A stretch of DNA of 64,000 nucleotides from Ailurus styani (Eukaryota; Chordata; Mammalia; Carnivora; Ailuridae), in assembly GCA_002007465.1 (NCBI GenBank), contig LNAC01000065.1, positions 1,350,570 to 1,414,569 on the forward strand. The letters run 5' to 3'. Positions 44,276 to 55,190 of this stretch are shown here, in pieces. The stretch's first letter is position 1. Each line of letters begins with the position of its first letter. The translations under genes were made by a program, and so were the position numbers. The notes below the pieces were generated by a model, which saw only the letters and a list, made by a program, of their open reading frames with translations, was not told where the DNA came from and ran no database searches.

Positions 44276-44942
44276 CAGTATTGCCACTGCTGCTCTCTGC
44301 CTTTGAGAATGGCCTTGAGAAAAGGTGTTTTGTTTTCAGTGATGGTTCGTGTAGGAACTAGGATGTTTGTGTGTACCCACAACCTCTGCACAACTGCCAA
44401 CGTGAGTTTTTAGGAGAGTGGTTTTCAACTTTTTAAAAACCATCCAACACATCTGAAAAGCACATTCCCATCAGCAACAATGGGCTCTCCCACTGTGGTT
44501 TTCAAAAAAGTGTGTGTAGAAAGCCAGGCAGGGAGGAGAGTTAGAAAAAAACCTCCCAGGTGAAAGTCTCGGTTAAAAGCTTTTAGAACTGTTTCAGTGC
44601 AGATGAAATGTTCTATGGCATTTGCATTTTATCCTAGCTTTTAAGGAGCTACCTACTACCTAAATTTATTAGGACTTATATAAGAAGTCCAACTAAATTA
44701 TTTGTACCAAAAATTGTATGTAATTAAATAATCAGAATTCTTCCCAGACCACCTGGGGGGTTACTTTATAAATCCAAAAAATACATAGTATAGAACAAGC
44801 TTTGTGTGATTGGTATAATACAATTGTCATCTAACTCTTTAGTGGTGATTTTTAGATCTTCCTTATAAAAAACATCTGCTATACTAACTGCTGCTGTGCT
44901 TTTTCTACCTTTATAGAAATTATATATTTATAAAAGAAATTT
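44276..44942. other. unassigned sequence
   Basis: No gene or repeat family recognised. Confidence 0.35.
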
Positions 44943-45145
44943 AGGGGCGCCTGGGTAGCTCAGTTGGTTAAGCGTCTGTCTTTGGCTTAGGTCATGATCC
45001 CGGGGTCCTGAGATCGAGTCCTGCCTGGTGGGGTTCCCTGCTCAGCGGGGAATCTGCTTCTCCCTCTGCCTGCCACTTCCCCTGCTTGTGTGCGCTGTTC
45101 TCTTTCTCTCTCTCTCTGAAAAATAAATAAAATCTTTAAAAAAAT
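44943..45145 (+). mobile_element. CAN-SINE
   Basis: GGGGCGCCTGGGTAGCTCAG head, GGTCATGATCCCGGGGTCCT, AATAAATAAAATCTTT tail. Confidence 0.94.
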
Positions 45146-45660
45146 TATTGTTCACTGCTTGCCTCCTATATATGAGGCTTTGCCTTAATGGTAGAAAGAA
45201 TCTGAATACAATTAAGTTTCCTATCTTCAGAGACTGCAGGATCTGTTAGGGAATACTAACTAGATTCACAACAGGTTTGTGAAGTGTAATGTAATGAACC
45301 TTCTAAGAGACAAACCACATTCACTTGCAGCATATACAGTATATGATTACAAGGACCATCTCTTGTGTGGATTATGAAAACCCACTTCTACACTATTCAA
45401 CAATATGTGGTATGTATGTGCTCCATAGCATTTTTGGGGAGAGAAATGCAATGTGTCCCTTGAAGTAAGTTGTTCACATTGCGTCCACTTCCTTGCCTAC
45501 CTACCTTCCCTTCAGTTCCATCTCCACTTTACATACTCTCATATTTGCCTACTTGTAATCTTATATAGGGCAGGGGAGAAGGGGCCTGCCCACTGACAAA
45601 AAAGCCTCCTAAGGAAGAAAATAACATTTAAAGTATTTTCTTTTCTTGAAGGGTATATAG

Positions 45661-45875
45661 GTCTGTGCTATCCAATAATGTAGCTACTAGCTACATATGG
45701 CTATTTAAATTTTAATTTTAATTAACTAAAATTTAAAATTCAGTCCCTTAGTCACATTAGTCACATTACAGAGGCTCAGTAGTCACATGCAGATAATGGC
45801 TTCCATATTGGACATCCCAGAATAAAACATTTCCATCATGGAAGAAAGTTCTGTTGGACAGTGCTAGTGTAGATC
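45661..45875 (-). mobile_element. MER58-like hAT-Charlie element
   Basis: Starts CTGTGCTATCCAATAATGTA, has TAGCTACTAGCTACATATGG and ATTTCCATCATGGAAGAAAG, and ends TTCTGTTGGACAGTGCTAG. The inverted terminal blocks TGTGCTATCCAA and TTGGACAGTGCT fit the family. Confidence 0.8.
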
Positions 45876-46258
45876 ATCTGTTTTTAAGGCCTATGCTATC
45901 AGAATTTAGGAATCACCGAGGCCTCAGTTATATCAAATTTAAGTGACCTTCCACCTTCCTTTAAAGATTATCTTTGGAAACTGGAATGTTGAACATGAGC
46001 CTTATTTTACTAATTAAATCTTATCCTTGATGAAGAGAATTTACACACTCTTAACTGGTCAATTCACTACTCTTAGGGAAAAAAAATTAACCCAAATACA
46101 AAGATCCAAAATTATATTGAAACACTTCCATTTAAAAAAAGGATTGTTGACATAGTTTCCTGTTTTTACATTTTGTAAAGAATTTTTTTATTTTTTCAAA
46201 ATTAATATTTGACACGGTAAATGTATGTAGCTGCTTTTGTATCCTGGATAGATCTATA

Positions 46259-46472
46259 GCAGTGGCTCTCAACCAGGTAATGATTTTGCCTACAGGGGAC
46301 ACTGGGCAATGTCTGGCGACGTGTGTGGTGGTCACGACTGATCGGAGTGCCAGGATCTATTGGGTGGGGGCCATGGTTGCTGTTGGGCTTCCTGCAGTGC
46401 AGAGGACAGCCTCCCACAATGAATGGTTATCAAGTCAAATATGTCAGTAGCACTGACGTTGAGAGACCCTGA
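46259..46472 (+). mobile_element. MER20-like hAT-Charlie element
   Basis: AGCAGTGGCTCTCAACCAGG start, GGGGACACTGGGCAATGTCT, GGACAGCCTCCCACAATGAA and terminal GACGTTGAGAGACCCTG. The length, about 214 bp, matches the roughly 219-bp family size as remembered. Confidence 0.8.
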
Positions 46473-46574
46473 TCAACAGTAATTTATATACATTTTAATA
46501 ATATTTTTGAGAAGTTAGAATTCCCTGTTAGAAACTTGCTGAAATATGGTCAGTAATGATAATAAAACTTATGT

Positions 46575-46705
46575 AACACTTACTAGGTGCCAAATTTTTC
46601 TCTAAGAGCTTTACGTGTGTTGACTTATGTAATCTTAATAAAACCCCGTTTTTGTTATCAACTCCTTTTACAGCTAAAGAAACATAGGCAGTTTGGGAGT
46701 AACCT
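46575..46705 (-). mobile_element. MIR fragment, antisense
   Basis: ACACTTACTAGGTGCCAAAT, GACTTATGTAATCTTAATAA, TTTTACAGCTAAAGAAACAT and GGCAGTTTGGGAGTAACC. Confidence 0.65.
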
Positions 46706-47204
46706 GCTGCTAGGGACTGAATTGTGTTGCATTCCCCCAAATTCATATGTTGAAGCCCTCACCTTCAATGTGATTGTATTTGGAGATAAGGCCTTAGGAG
46801 GTAACTAAGGTTAAATGAAGTAAGGGTGGGGCCCTAATGCAATAGGATCGGTAGCTTATAAGAAAAGGGAGAAATTCCCTTTGTGCATGCTTTGAGAAGA
46901 GGCCACATGAGAACTCAACAAGAAAGTGGCCATCTGTAATCCAAGGGGAGCCCTCACCGGACACTGACCTTGCTGACATCTTGATCTCAGGCTTTCCAGT
47001 TCCCAGAACTTGAGAAAATAAATTTCTGTTGTTGTTTTTTGTTTTAAGAATTATTTATTTATTTTAGAGAGACAGAGCGAGCAGGGGAGGGGCAGAGAGC
47101 GAGGGAGAGAGTAACTCTCAGACTCCCCGCTGAGCATGGAACCTGAAGTGGGGATTGGTCCCAACCCTGACATCATGACCTGAGCTGAAATCAAGAGTTG
47201 GTCA

Positions 47205-47358
47205 TGGGGCACCTGGGTGGCTCAGTGGGTTAACCCTCTGCCTTCAGCTCAGGTCATGATCTCAGGGTCCTGGGATCGAGCCCCACCCACATCGGGCTCT
47301 CTGCTCAGCGGGGAGCCTGCCTCCCCCTCTCTCTCTGCCTGCCTCTCTGCCTGCTTGT

Positions 47359-47389
<31 letters not shown>

Positions 47390-47441
47390 NNNNNNNNNNN
47401 NNNNNNNNNNNNNNNNNNNNNNNNNNCTAAAAAAAAAAAAA
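47205..47441 (+). mobile_element. CAN-SINE, sense, nested in the antisense SINE; contains a gap
   Basis: GGGGCACCTGGGTGGCTCAG head. Duplication AAGAGTTGGTCA at 47193-47204 and 47442-47453. A CT dinucleotide run leads into 37 Ns at 47390-47426, then CTAAAAAA. Confidence 0.93.
47390..47426. other. assembly gap (37 N)
   Basis: A run of Ns begins in the CT tract of a young SINE and hides its AATAAA-containing tail. The true length is unknown. Confidence 0.99.
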
Positions 47442-47927
47442 AAGAGTTGGTCACTTGGCCAACTGACTCATCCAGGCACCCCTAAATTTCTGTTGTTTAA
47501 GCCACCCAGTGAATGGCATTTTATCATGGCAGCCGGAGGTAAGGCTAAGGTTATAAAACTAGGAAATGGAAAGCAGGATGTGAACCCAAGCAGTCTGGTG
47601 CTAGAATCCATGTTCTTCACCACTGGCTTATGCTGTATGAATAGAATACCTATTTGAACATATTTTCTTCCAAGATTGCTTTTCTGAAGTTTGTCCACAT
47701 ATATCTGTTTTTAGTTCTATAAAGCTACACTTGGACCTCTTCACTTATACTTGTATTTTAGAGCTGTATATGTTTATGTTTTCAACTATTGGCCAAGCCA
47801 TTTCACTGTGTTCTATACCATTTCATTGTGTCCTCACATTCTACTATCATGTATGACCTAAATTCAAACATTCATGCACTGAAAAGGGAGTTTATAATTG
47901 TTTTCAAAGAATAGAAGCATATGAAGA

Positions 47928-48111
47928 GGGCACCTGGGTGGCGCAGTGGGTTAAGCCTCTGCCTTCAGCTCAGGCCATGATCCTGGGATCGAGGCCAGCA
48001 TCGGGCTCTCCGCTCAGCGGGGAGCCTGCTTCCTCCTCTCTCTCTGCCTGCTTCTCTGCCTACTTGTGATCTCTCTCTGTGTCAACTAAATAAATAAAAT
48101 CTTAAAAAAAA
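47928..48111 (+). mobile_element. CAN-SINE, young
   Basis: GGGCACCTGGGTGGCGCAGT head; flanked by AGCATATGAAGAG copies ending at 47928 and starting near 48113. Confidence 0.95.
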
Positions 48112-48360
48112 AGCATATGAAGAGATCACTGATACAAAATATATTAAAAATATATTAAAATATCTGGTATATTTTTTCATACATGTTAAAACAATATTGG
48201 AGCAGGTTATTACTAGATTTATCAATTTTTTTTATTTGGTTCCTTGAGTAGATAATATGGTAAAAATTGTTAAGCCCCTTCGGCCTAAATAAAAGTATAA
48301 CTATGTCTCAATACTTGGAGTTATAGGAAAACCAATTATATCCTTAAAAAAGCCAGGCTC

Positions 48361-48560
48361 AGGGCACCTGGGTGGCTCAATGGGTTAAGCCTCTGTCTTC
48401 GGCTCAGGTCATGATCTCAGGGTCCTGGGATCGAGCCCCACATCGGGCTCTCTACGAAGCAGGGAGCCTGCTTCTTCCTCTCTCTCTGCCTGCCTCTCTG
48501 CCTAGTCGTGATCTCTCTCTGTCAAACAAATAAACTCTTTAATAAAAAACAAAAACAAAA
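48361..48560 (+). mobile_element. CAN-SINE
   Basis: GGGCACCTGGGTGGCTCAAT head, tail AATAAACTCTTTAATAAA; CAGGCTCA flanks both sides. Confidence 0.93.
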
Positions 48561-48566
48561 AACAGG

Positions 48567-49059
48567 CTCAAAAGGAAGATACTGGTGCACAATACAAAGA
48601 GTTAATTTCATGTTCGGTATGATACCTTCTTTTAAACACTAGTGAGTCAGCTGGCAGTACATTTTTCTGCCAGTATCAGAAGACCTGCCTATGCTGGCTT
48701 AATCAGATAGCGGTTTATTGTCTCACATAACAGCAAGTCTAGGGATAGGAAGATGAGGGTTAATACAGTGCTCAGTAACGCCCTCTGGAGCCATGCTGTC
48801 TTTCCAGTCTCAACATCTTCTGCGTGAAACCTTGTTCTCATACCCTCTCCCTCATGGTCCCGAGATGGCTGCTGTGTTTTCAAGTCTCATATTCACCTTT
48901 TTGGGGAAGAGTGAGGGGCTTAAGGATTTTGTTTTCTTCAGTAAGACTGACTTTTACTTGGGAAACGGTGCCCTCGCTGGTGTCTTTAGTCTATATCTCA
49001 CTAGCCAATTATGCCTCAGAGCCACTTCTAGATGCAAAAGAAGTAAGAGGTGAAGTATT
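48567..49059. other. unassigned sequence
   Basis: Two overlapping forward frames (48793-49053, 48824-49135) run through here, the second into a SINE. I see no domain signature and regard neither as a gene. Confidence 0.35.
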
Positions 49060-49074
49060 TGGCTTTCCAGCTTT

Positions 49075-49254
49075 TATTTTATTTTTTATTTTTTGGGAGG
49101 TGGGGGGAGAGGGAGAGGGAGAGAGAGAATCTTAAACAGGCTCCACACCCAGCACGGAGCCTTACATGGGGTTCGATCTCACAACCCTGAGATCATGACC
49201 TGAGCCAAAATATCAAGAGTTGTATGTTTAACCAACTGAGCCACCCAGGTGCCC
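49075..49254 (-). mobile_element. CAN-SINE, antisense
   Basis: TTTTATTTTATTTTTTATTT start, GAGATCATGACCTGAGCCAA, CCACCCAGGTGCCCC end; GGCTTTCCAGC flanks on both sides. Confidence 0.93.
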
Positions 49255-49424
49255 CTGGCTTTCCAGCCTTACATACAGTAGAGGAAGAAAAGGGGGGCAG
49301 TGATTGGGAATATGTGTTGAATTGATCAACCGATATTATTGTCTACCACTAATATTAATGGCTAACTTAGCAATTCTTAATACTTGGAGAGTTGCTGCTA
49401 CATATACTTCCTTGTCATAAACTC

Positions 49425-49610
49425 TTAGAATTGGAAACTGTCTTTTTATTGCTGAGTAGCATTCCATTCTATGAATATACCACTATTCTTCTGTTGATGG
49501 ACATTTGAGTTATTTCCCGTTTGGGCTAAAGATCATTTTATCTCCAAAACAACATCTTTGTGTCTTTATTTTTTAATATGCTGACTTGTAAAACTTTTCA
49601 ATGAGCCTTT
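49425..49610 (-). mobile_element. L1 fragment, antisense
   Basis: TTTTATTGCTGAGTAGCATT, CCATTCTATGAATATACCAC and TCTGTTGATGGACATTTGAG are the reversed C-terminal ORF2 region of L1. Confidence 0.75.
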
Positions 49611-49679
49611 AGCATATGTTCACTGTGACACAAATTTGGATAGTCCTTGAATAAAATTATGTTTCAAAATATAACTGCA

Positions 49680-49880
49680 GGGCGTCTGGGTGGCTCAGTG
49701 GGTTAAAGCCTCTGCTTTCAGCTCAGGTCATGATCTCAGCGTCCTGGGATCAAGGCCCATATCGGGCTCTCTGCTCAGCAGGGAGTCTGCTTCCTCCTCT
49801 CCCTGTCTCTCTGCCTGCCTCTCTGCCTATTTGTAATCTCTCTCTCTGTGTCAAATAAATAAATAAAATCTTAAAAATAT
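49680..49880 (+). mobile_element. CAN-SINE
   Basis: GGGCGTCTGGGTGGCTCAGT head, ATCTCTCTCTCTGTGTCAAA, tail ending in a short TA repeat; similar ATATAACTGCA flanks. Confidence 0.94.
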
Positions 49881-50209
49881 ATATATATAACTGCATATGG
49901 AAAAATATGTTATATAGACTGTGACACTACTTTTAGATATTTCCCCCAACCCTTATTTTATGCTGAAGTGAGAGCATAATTGTTTTTTTGTTCTGAAACA
50001 GAACTGAAATAGCACAGGGAGCCTTTTACAGATAAAATGGTTGCTTCTACAGTTGTCCTGGGAAATTTAAACTGTTTGGAAAGATCCAGATCTCATGCTT
50101 TTAGCCAGCTTATCTGATTTCTGCCATTGCTGCATCAACGTCTGCACAGCATACAGCTTCTCTACTAAAGAACGTGAGCCGCCCACAGATTACTGCCCGA
50201 TGAGGCCAT

Positions 50210-51050
50210 AGTCTCAACAAAAGCTTAAAGAGCTGGATAATGGGCAAAAGAATTGAAAAGATACTTTGCAAAAGAAGACCTACAAATAGGCAGTTAGACT
50301 ATGAGAAGGAGCCTAGCCTAAAGTTTCTCATCAGAAACGCAAGTTAAAAATAAAACAAAATACCTCTACACACCCCCTAGAATAGCGTTAAAGAGACTGA
50401 GACTGTTAACACCAAGTCTGGGTGAAGATGTGGAAGTCCTGGAACTATCATGCATTGCTGGTGGGAATGAAAACTGCAACAGCCAAACAGTAAGACAGTA
50501 TCATAAAAAGTTAAATGTACATCTACCCTATGACCCAGCAATTTTGTTTCTAGGTATTTGCGCAAGAGCAATGAAAACTTATGTCCACAAAAAGATGTAG
50601 GTGAATATTCAAAGCTGCACTTTTTTATGTATAATAGCCCAAACTGGAAATAACCCAAATGTCCATCAACAGAAGAATAGTGTTATATTCATAGAATGGA
50701 ATGCTACTCAGCAATAAAAAAAAAAAGGAACAAACTACTAATACATGCAACAACATGAATGAGTCTCAAAACATTATGTGGAGCAAAGGAATTCAGACAC
50801 AAAATAGTACTTAGCTGTACGATTCTGTTTATTTGAAGTTCAAGAACTGGCAAAATTAACCTACAGAGATCAGAATGGTTGCCTCTCACTGGGGATATTT
50901 ACTGGAAAAGAGCACAAGAAAGCTATCAGCGGCCATGGAAATGTTGCATATATTGATTTGGGTGATGGTTACACAAGTGCATACATTTGTCAAAACTCAT
51001 CGATCTGTACATTTTATTCTATGTAAAATAAACCTGAATTTTTTTTTAAA
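50210..51050 (+). mobile_element. L1 3' end, sense
   Basis: CTATCATGCATTGCTGGTGG, CCTATGACCCAGCAATTTTG, CCCAAATGTCCATCAACAGA, ATGGAATGCTACTCAGCAAT and 3' UTR ATTTTATTCTATGTAAAATA. This is the ORF2 C-terminus plus 3' UTR of an old L1, with broken frames. Confidence 0.87.
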
Positions 51051-52237
51051 GACAGGTGGATATTATTATTTGAGACCACAGCCAACACCCTTTCATATTT
51101 GCCACTAAGTGGAAAATACAAGAAAATGCATTAATGGTTGTTCCATTTGTCTTATTGTTCAACTCTTCAAGAAAGCACTCAAATCAAAATAGTTGTGTTT
51201 CTGATCTTGTTCTGGTCCCCTGTGGAGGTAATCTGAGAAAGCTCCTTGGAGTTCATTAGAAGTGTTTCATTTTCAAGAAGTTTATCAAAATGCAGAAGAA
51301 ATAAGTAATGGAAGAGGTAATTTTTTAAAAAGGGAAAATGTTTTATTCATCCCAGCTCTCTTCTAAAATACTTTTCAGGATTTTAAACATACAAAGTCTT
51401 AGCTGCCATGAGTCATAAGGTGGAAATTTTAGTGTACCCTGCAATTCCTCAGTGAACTCTAAACACCTCACTGAACAATACTGACTCAGAATTTTTCTAA
51501 CAATAGGCTTAAAACTTAAGGATAAAAGATATGGACTAGGGTTATTGCCATACCTTCTGCTTTCCAAAGCCCTTGACGGCCCTGAGGCTGTAGTGCTGGG
51601 TTTCTGTGGGACAGAAGGCCTGGAACTGAGGTCTTGTGAGTGAGTACACACAGACCCCTTGATCAAGCTTAGGAGGTGCTGGAGCCCTCCCACCTCCACT
51701 GCTGTTAGGTCCTTGGATGGATGCAAAGTAAAAGGAATTACCCTTGAAGTCCTGGTGTAGCCCTCAAACCTGCATCTAACCACAAAAATTCTCCAGATCC
51801 TTCCAGCTTAGCTCAAACCACCCCTCTGCAAGCTCCATGCACATGGACCAGGTGGGAAGGTGCCCAAGTACTCCCCCATAAGACCTCCCACAACTCAGTG
51901 GTCAGGTGGGTCTAGTAGGCTCAGCTCCAGCATCCTACGTGTCCACACCAGGCCAGCCCCACTCCCTGCTCCAATTCTCAGAGCCTGGCCACCACCACCA
52001 AGTTGTTGAACCATCAGTCTCATCCTGCCCTTCATTCCTAGCTAAGTCTGAAAACACAAGAAACCCAGACTTTCCAGGTCACCTCACATTCTCTCAAATC
52101 TCCCCAAGTAGTTCTTGATGTCCCCTTTTATTCCCTCCTCTCCTACTCCTCCCAACTTCTGAACTTCCTCTGTGCCTTCTGGTAGTTAGCTCAACAAAAT
52201 TTCCTCCATCCTCATCTTTGAAAGTTGCCTTCACTTT
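51051..52237. other. sequence between two L1s, with a 146-codon antisense frame
   Basis: I recognise no repeat family. The antisense open frame 51343-51783 is among the longest in the window. Its product (SLSFKPIVRKILSQYCSV in the middle, ILKSILEESWDE at the end) matches no domain I know. A 74-bp part (51609-51682) recurs at 52920-52992. Confidence 0.4.
51609..51682 (+). repeat. 74-bp segment duplicated at 52920-52992 (copy 1)
   Basis: GGACAGAAGGCCTGGAACTG through AGCTTAGGAGGTGCTGG. About seven substitutions and one deleted G separate the two copies, roughly 90 percent identity by eye. Confidence 0.85.
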
Positions 52238-52919
52238 TTTTTTCAGTTGAAGTATAGTCGACACACAATATGACATTAGTTTCAGGTGTATAACCTAGTT
52301 ATTCGACAAGTCTCTGCATTATGCTATGCTCACCACAAGTGTACTACCATCTATCACCATACAACGATATCATGGACTATATTCCCTATTCTGTACCTTT
52401 TATCCCATGATTTATTGATTTGATAACTGGAAGCCTGTATCTGCCACTCCCCTTCACCCATTTTGCCAAACATTCCACCACAGTCCCCTTTGGCCACCAC
52501 CTGTTTGTTCTTTATATTTATAAGAGTTTGTTTCTGCCTTTTGTTTTTTTGTTTTTTAATTCATTTTATTTTTTAGATTTCACATACAAGTGAAATCATA
52601 TACTATTTGTCCTTCTCTGTCTAACTTATTTCACTTAAGATAATACCCACTAGGTTCATCCATGTTGTCACAAATAGCAAGATCTCATTCCTTTTTATGG
52701 CTGAGTAATATTTGATTGTATATAAATACCATATCTTCTTTATCCATTTGTCTATTGATGGACACTTCAATTGCTTCCCTCTCCTGGCTATTGTAAGTAA
52801 TGCTGCAATAAACATAGGGGTGCATGTATCTTTTTGAGTTAGTGTGTTTTTATTGTTTTTGGGTAAATACCTAGTAGTGGAATTGTTGTCATAAGGTAAT
52901 TCTATTTTTAATTTTTTGA

Positions 52920-52992
52920 GGACAGAAGGCCTGGAACTGAGGTCTCGTGAGTGAATATAGACAGACCTCTTGATAAAGCTTAGGAGTGCTGG
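52920..52992 (+). repeat. duplicated segment inside the L1 (copy 2)
   Basis: Matches 51609-51682 and is not L1 sequence. It interrupts the reversed ORF2 after TTTTTAATTTTTTGAG, where L1 would otherwise continue. Confidence 0.85.
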
Positions 52993-53266
52993 TGTATGTC
53001 ATCCCAGTAGTTCATTTTTGCTTCTGTTTCCCTTGCCTGAGAAGGCATATCTAGAAAAATGTTGCTATGGCTGATGTCAAAGAAATTACTGTCTAGGAGA
53101 CAATTTTTCCTAGGAGTTTTATGATTTCAGGTCTCATATTTAGGTCTATAATCCATCTTGAGTTTATTTTAAGAAAGTGCTCAGTTTCATTCTTTGGCAT
53201 GTAGCTGTTCAGTTTTCCCAGTACCATTTATTGAAGACACTGTCTTTTCCTAATTGTATATTCTTT

Positions 53267-53457
53267 TAAAAAAAAAGAGAGATTTTATTTGTTTATTTGA
53301 GACAGAGAGAGCATGAGCTGGGGGAGGGGCAGCAGGGAAGGGACAAGCAGACTCCCTGCTGAGCACGGAGCCCAGTGTGGGGCTCAATCCCAGAACCCCA
53401 AGATCATGACCTGAGCTGAAGTCAGATGCTCAACCCACTGAGCCACCCAGGTACCCT
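53267..53457 (-). mobile_element. CAN-SINE, antisense, within the L1
   Basis: AAGAGAGATTTTATTTGTTT start, GATCATGACCTGAGCTGAAG, CCACCCAGGTACCC end; CTAATTGTAT flanks both sides. Confidence 0.94.
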
Positions 53458-55190
53458 CTAATTGTATTTTCCTGCCTCCTTTGTCATAGATTAATTGACC
53501 ATATGATCATGGAGTCATTTCTGGGCTCTCTATTCTGTTCCATTAATCTGTGTTTCTGTTTTTGTGCCAACACTGTACTTTTTTAATTATTGCAGCTTTG
53601 TGGTATCCCTTGAAATCCAGCATTGTGATACCTCCAAGGTTTGTTCTTTCTCAAAATTACTTTAGTTATTCTTAGTCTTTTGTGCTTCCCTATAAACTTT
53701 GCTATTATTTGTTCTAGTTCCTGAAAAATGCTGTTGGAAAAAAATGCTTTTGGTATTTTGATAGGGATTGCACTGAATATGTGGGTTGCTTTGGGTAGTA
53801 TAGGCATTTTAGCAATGTTAATTCTTCCAATCTATGAGCATGGTACATATTTCCATTTGTTTGTGTTGTCTTCCATTTCTTTCACCAATGTTTTATAGTT
53901 TTCAGAGTACCAATCTTTCACCTCCGTGGTTAAACTCCTAGGTATTTCATCCTTTTTGGTTCAGTTGTAGATAATTGAAAATATGTTGAGAAAATTAAAG
54001 TATTTTCTTAATTTCTCTTTCTGCTACTTTGTTATTAGTGTGTAGAAACACAACTGATTGCCGTGTATTAATCTCGTGTCCTGCAACTTTGCTGCATTCA
54101 TTTATGAGTTCTCATAGTTGCTTTGTGGCATCTCGAGGGTTTTCTATGTATAGTATCATGTTATCTGCAAATAGTGACAGTTGAACTTCTTACCAATATA
54201 CAAATATGGATGCCCTTTATTCCCTTTTTTTTTGTTTGTTTGGTCTGATTGCTGTGGCTCGGACCTCCAGTATTACGTTGGATGAAAGTACGGAGAGTGG
54301 AATCCTCGTCTTGTTCCCAATCTTAAAGAAAAAGCACTCAGTTTCTCACCATTGATGTTAGCTGTGTGTTTCTTACATGGCCTTTATTAAGTTGAGGTTC
54401 ATTCCCTCTAAATCCAGTCTGTTGAGAGTTTTTATCATGAGTGGATGTTGAATTTTGTCGAATGCTTTTCTGCATCTATTAAGATAATCATGATTTTTAT
54501 CCTTCATTGTGATAATGTGGTGTGTCTCATTGATTGATTTGTGAATATTGAATTGTACTTGCATCTCCAGAATGAATCCCACTTGGTAGTGGTGAATAAT
54601 CCTTTAAGTATATTGTTAAATGAGGTTTGCTACTATTTTGAGGATTTTTGCATCTATGTTCATCAGGGATATTGGCTTATAATTTTTTCTTTTTTTAGTG
54701 TCTTTGGTTTGGGTAACAGGGTAATGCTGGCCTCATTAGAATGTATTTAGGAGCTTTCCTTACTCTTGTATTTTTTTGAATAGTTGAGGAGAAAAGGCAT
54801 GGACTCTTCTTTTAGTATTTGGTTGAATTAACCTGTGGGTCCATCTGGTTCTGGACTTGTGTTTGTTGGTCACTTTTTGATTACTGATTAAATTTTGTTA
54901 TTACTGGTTGGTCTGTTCAGATTTTCTTCCTTCCTGATTCAGGTTTGGAAGATTATGTGTTCCTAGAAATTTATCTGTATCTTCTTATTGTCCAATTTGT
55001 TGGCATTTACTTTCTTGTAGTAGTCTCTTATAAACCTTCGTATTTCTGTAGTGTCAGTTGTTACTTCTCTTTCATTTCTGATTGTATGTATGTGGGTCCT
55101 CTCTCTTTTTTTTTTTTTCCTTTATCAGTCTGGCTAAAGATTTACCTATTTTTGTTTATCTTTTCAAAGAACTAGCTCTGGTTTCAACCA

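Larger units (their letters stand above)
47034..47482 (-). mobile_element. CAN-SINE, antisense, inserted in MLT1 and itself interrupted
   Basis: Duplication TAAATTTCTGTTGTT at 47019-47033 and 47483-47497 bounds it. Its body is split at about 47204 by a sense SINE. Confidence 0.92.
46706..47547 (+). mobile_element. MLT1-like LTR (ERVL-MaLR), sense, SINE-interrupted
   Basis: CTAGGGACTGAATTGTGTTG, TTCATATGTTGAAGCCCTCA, GTGATTGTATTTGGAGATAA, TTTCTGTTGTT and, after the SINE stack, TTTAAGCCACCCAGTGAATG and ATTTTATCATGGCAGCC. This matches the MLT1 LTR from end to end. Confidence 0.85.
52238..55190 (-). mobile_element. large L1 LINE, antisense, about 3 kb
   Basis: Begins at the reversed A tail (CACTTTTTTTTTCAG), passes through the reversed 3' UTR and ORF2 C-terminus (TTTTTATGGCTGAGTAATAT, GCTGCAATAAACATAGGGGT), then further into ORF2. 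Translated antisense pieces show L1 reverse-transcriptase text such as [17 protein letters not shown] and RKAFDKIQHPLMIKTL, broken by stops. The element is inactive and 5'-truncated. Confidence 0.93.

Noticed and set aside
54373..54582. Reverse-transcriptase-like peptides on the - strand
   Set aside because: They are fragments of an inactive L1 ORF2, broken by stops, and are covered by the L1 annotation.
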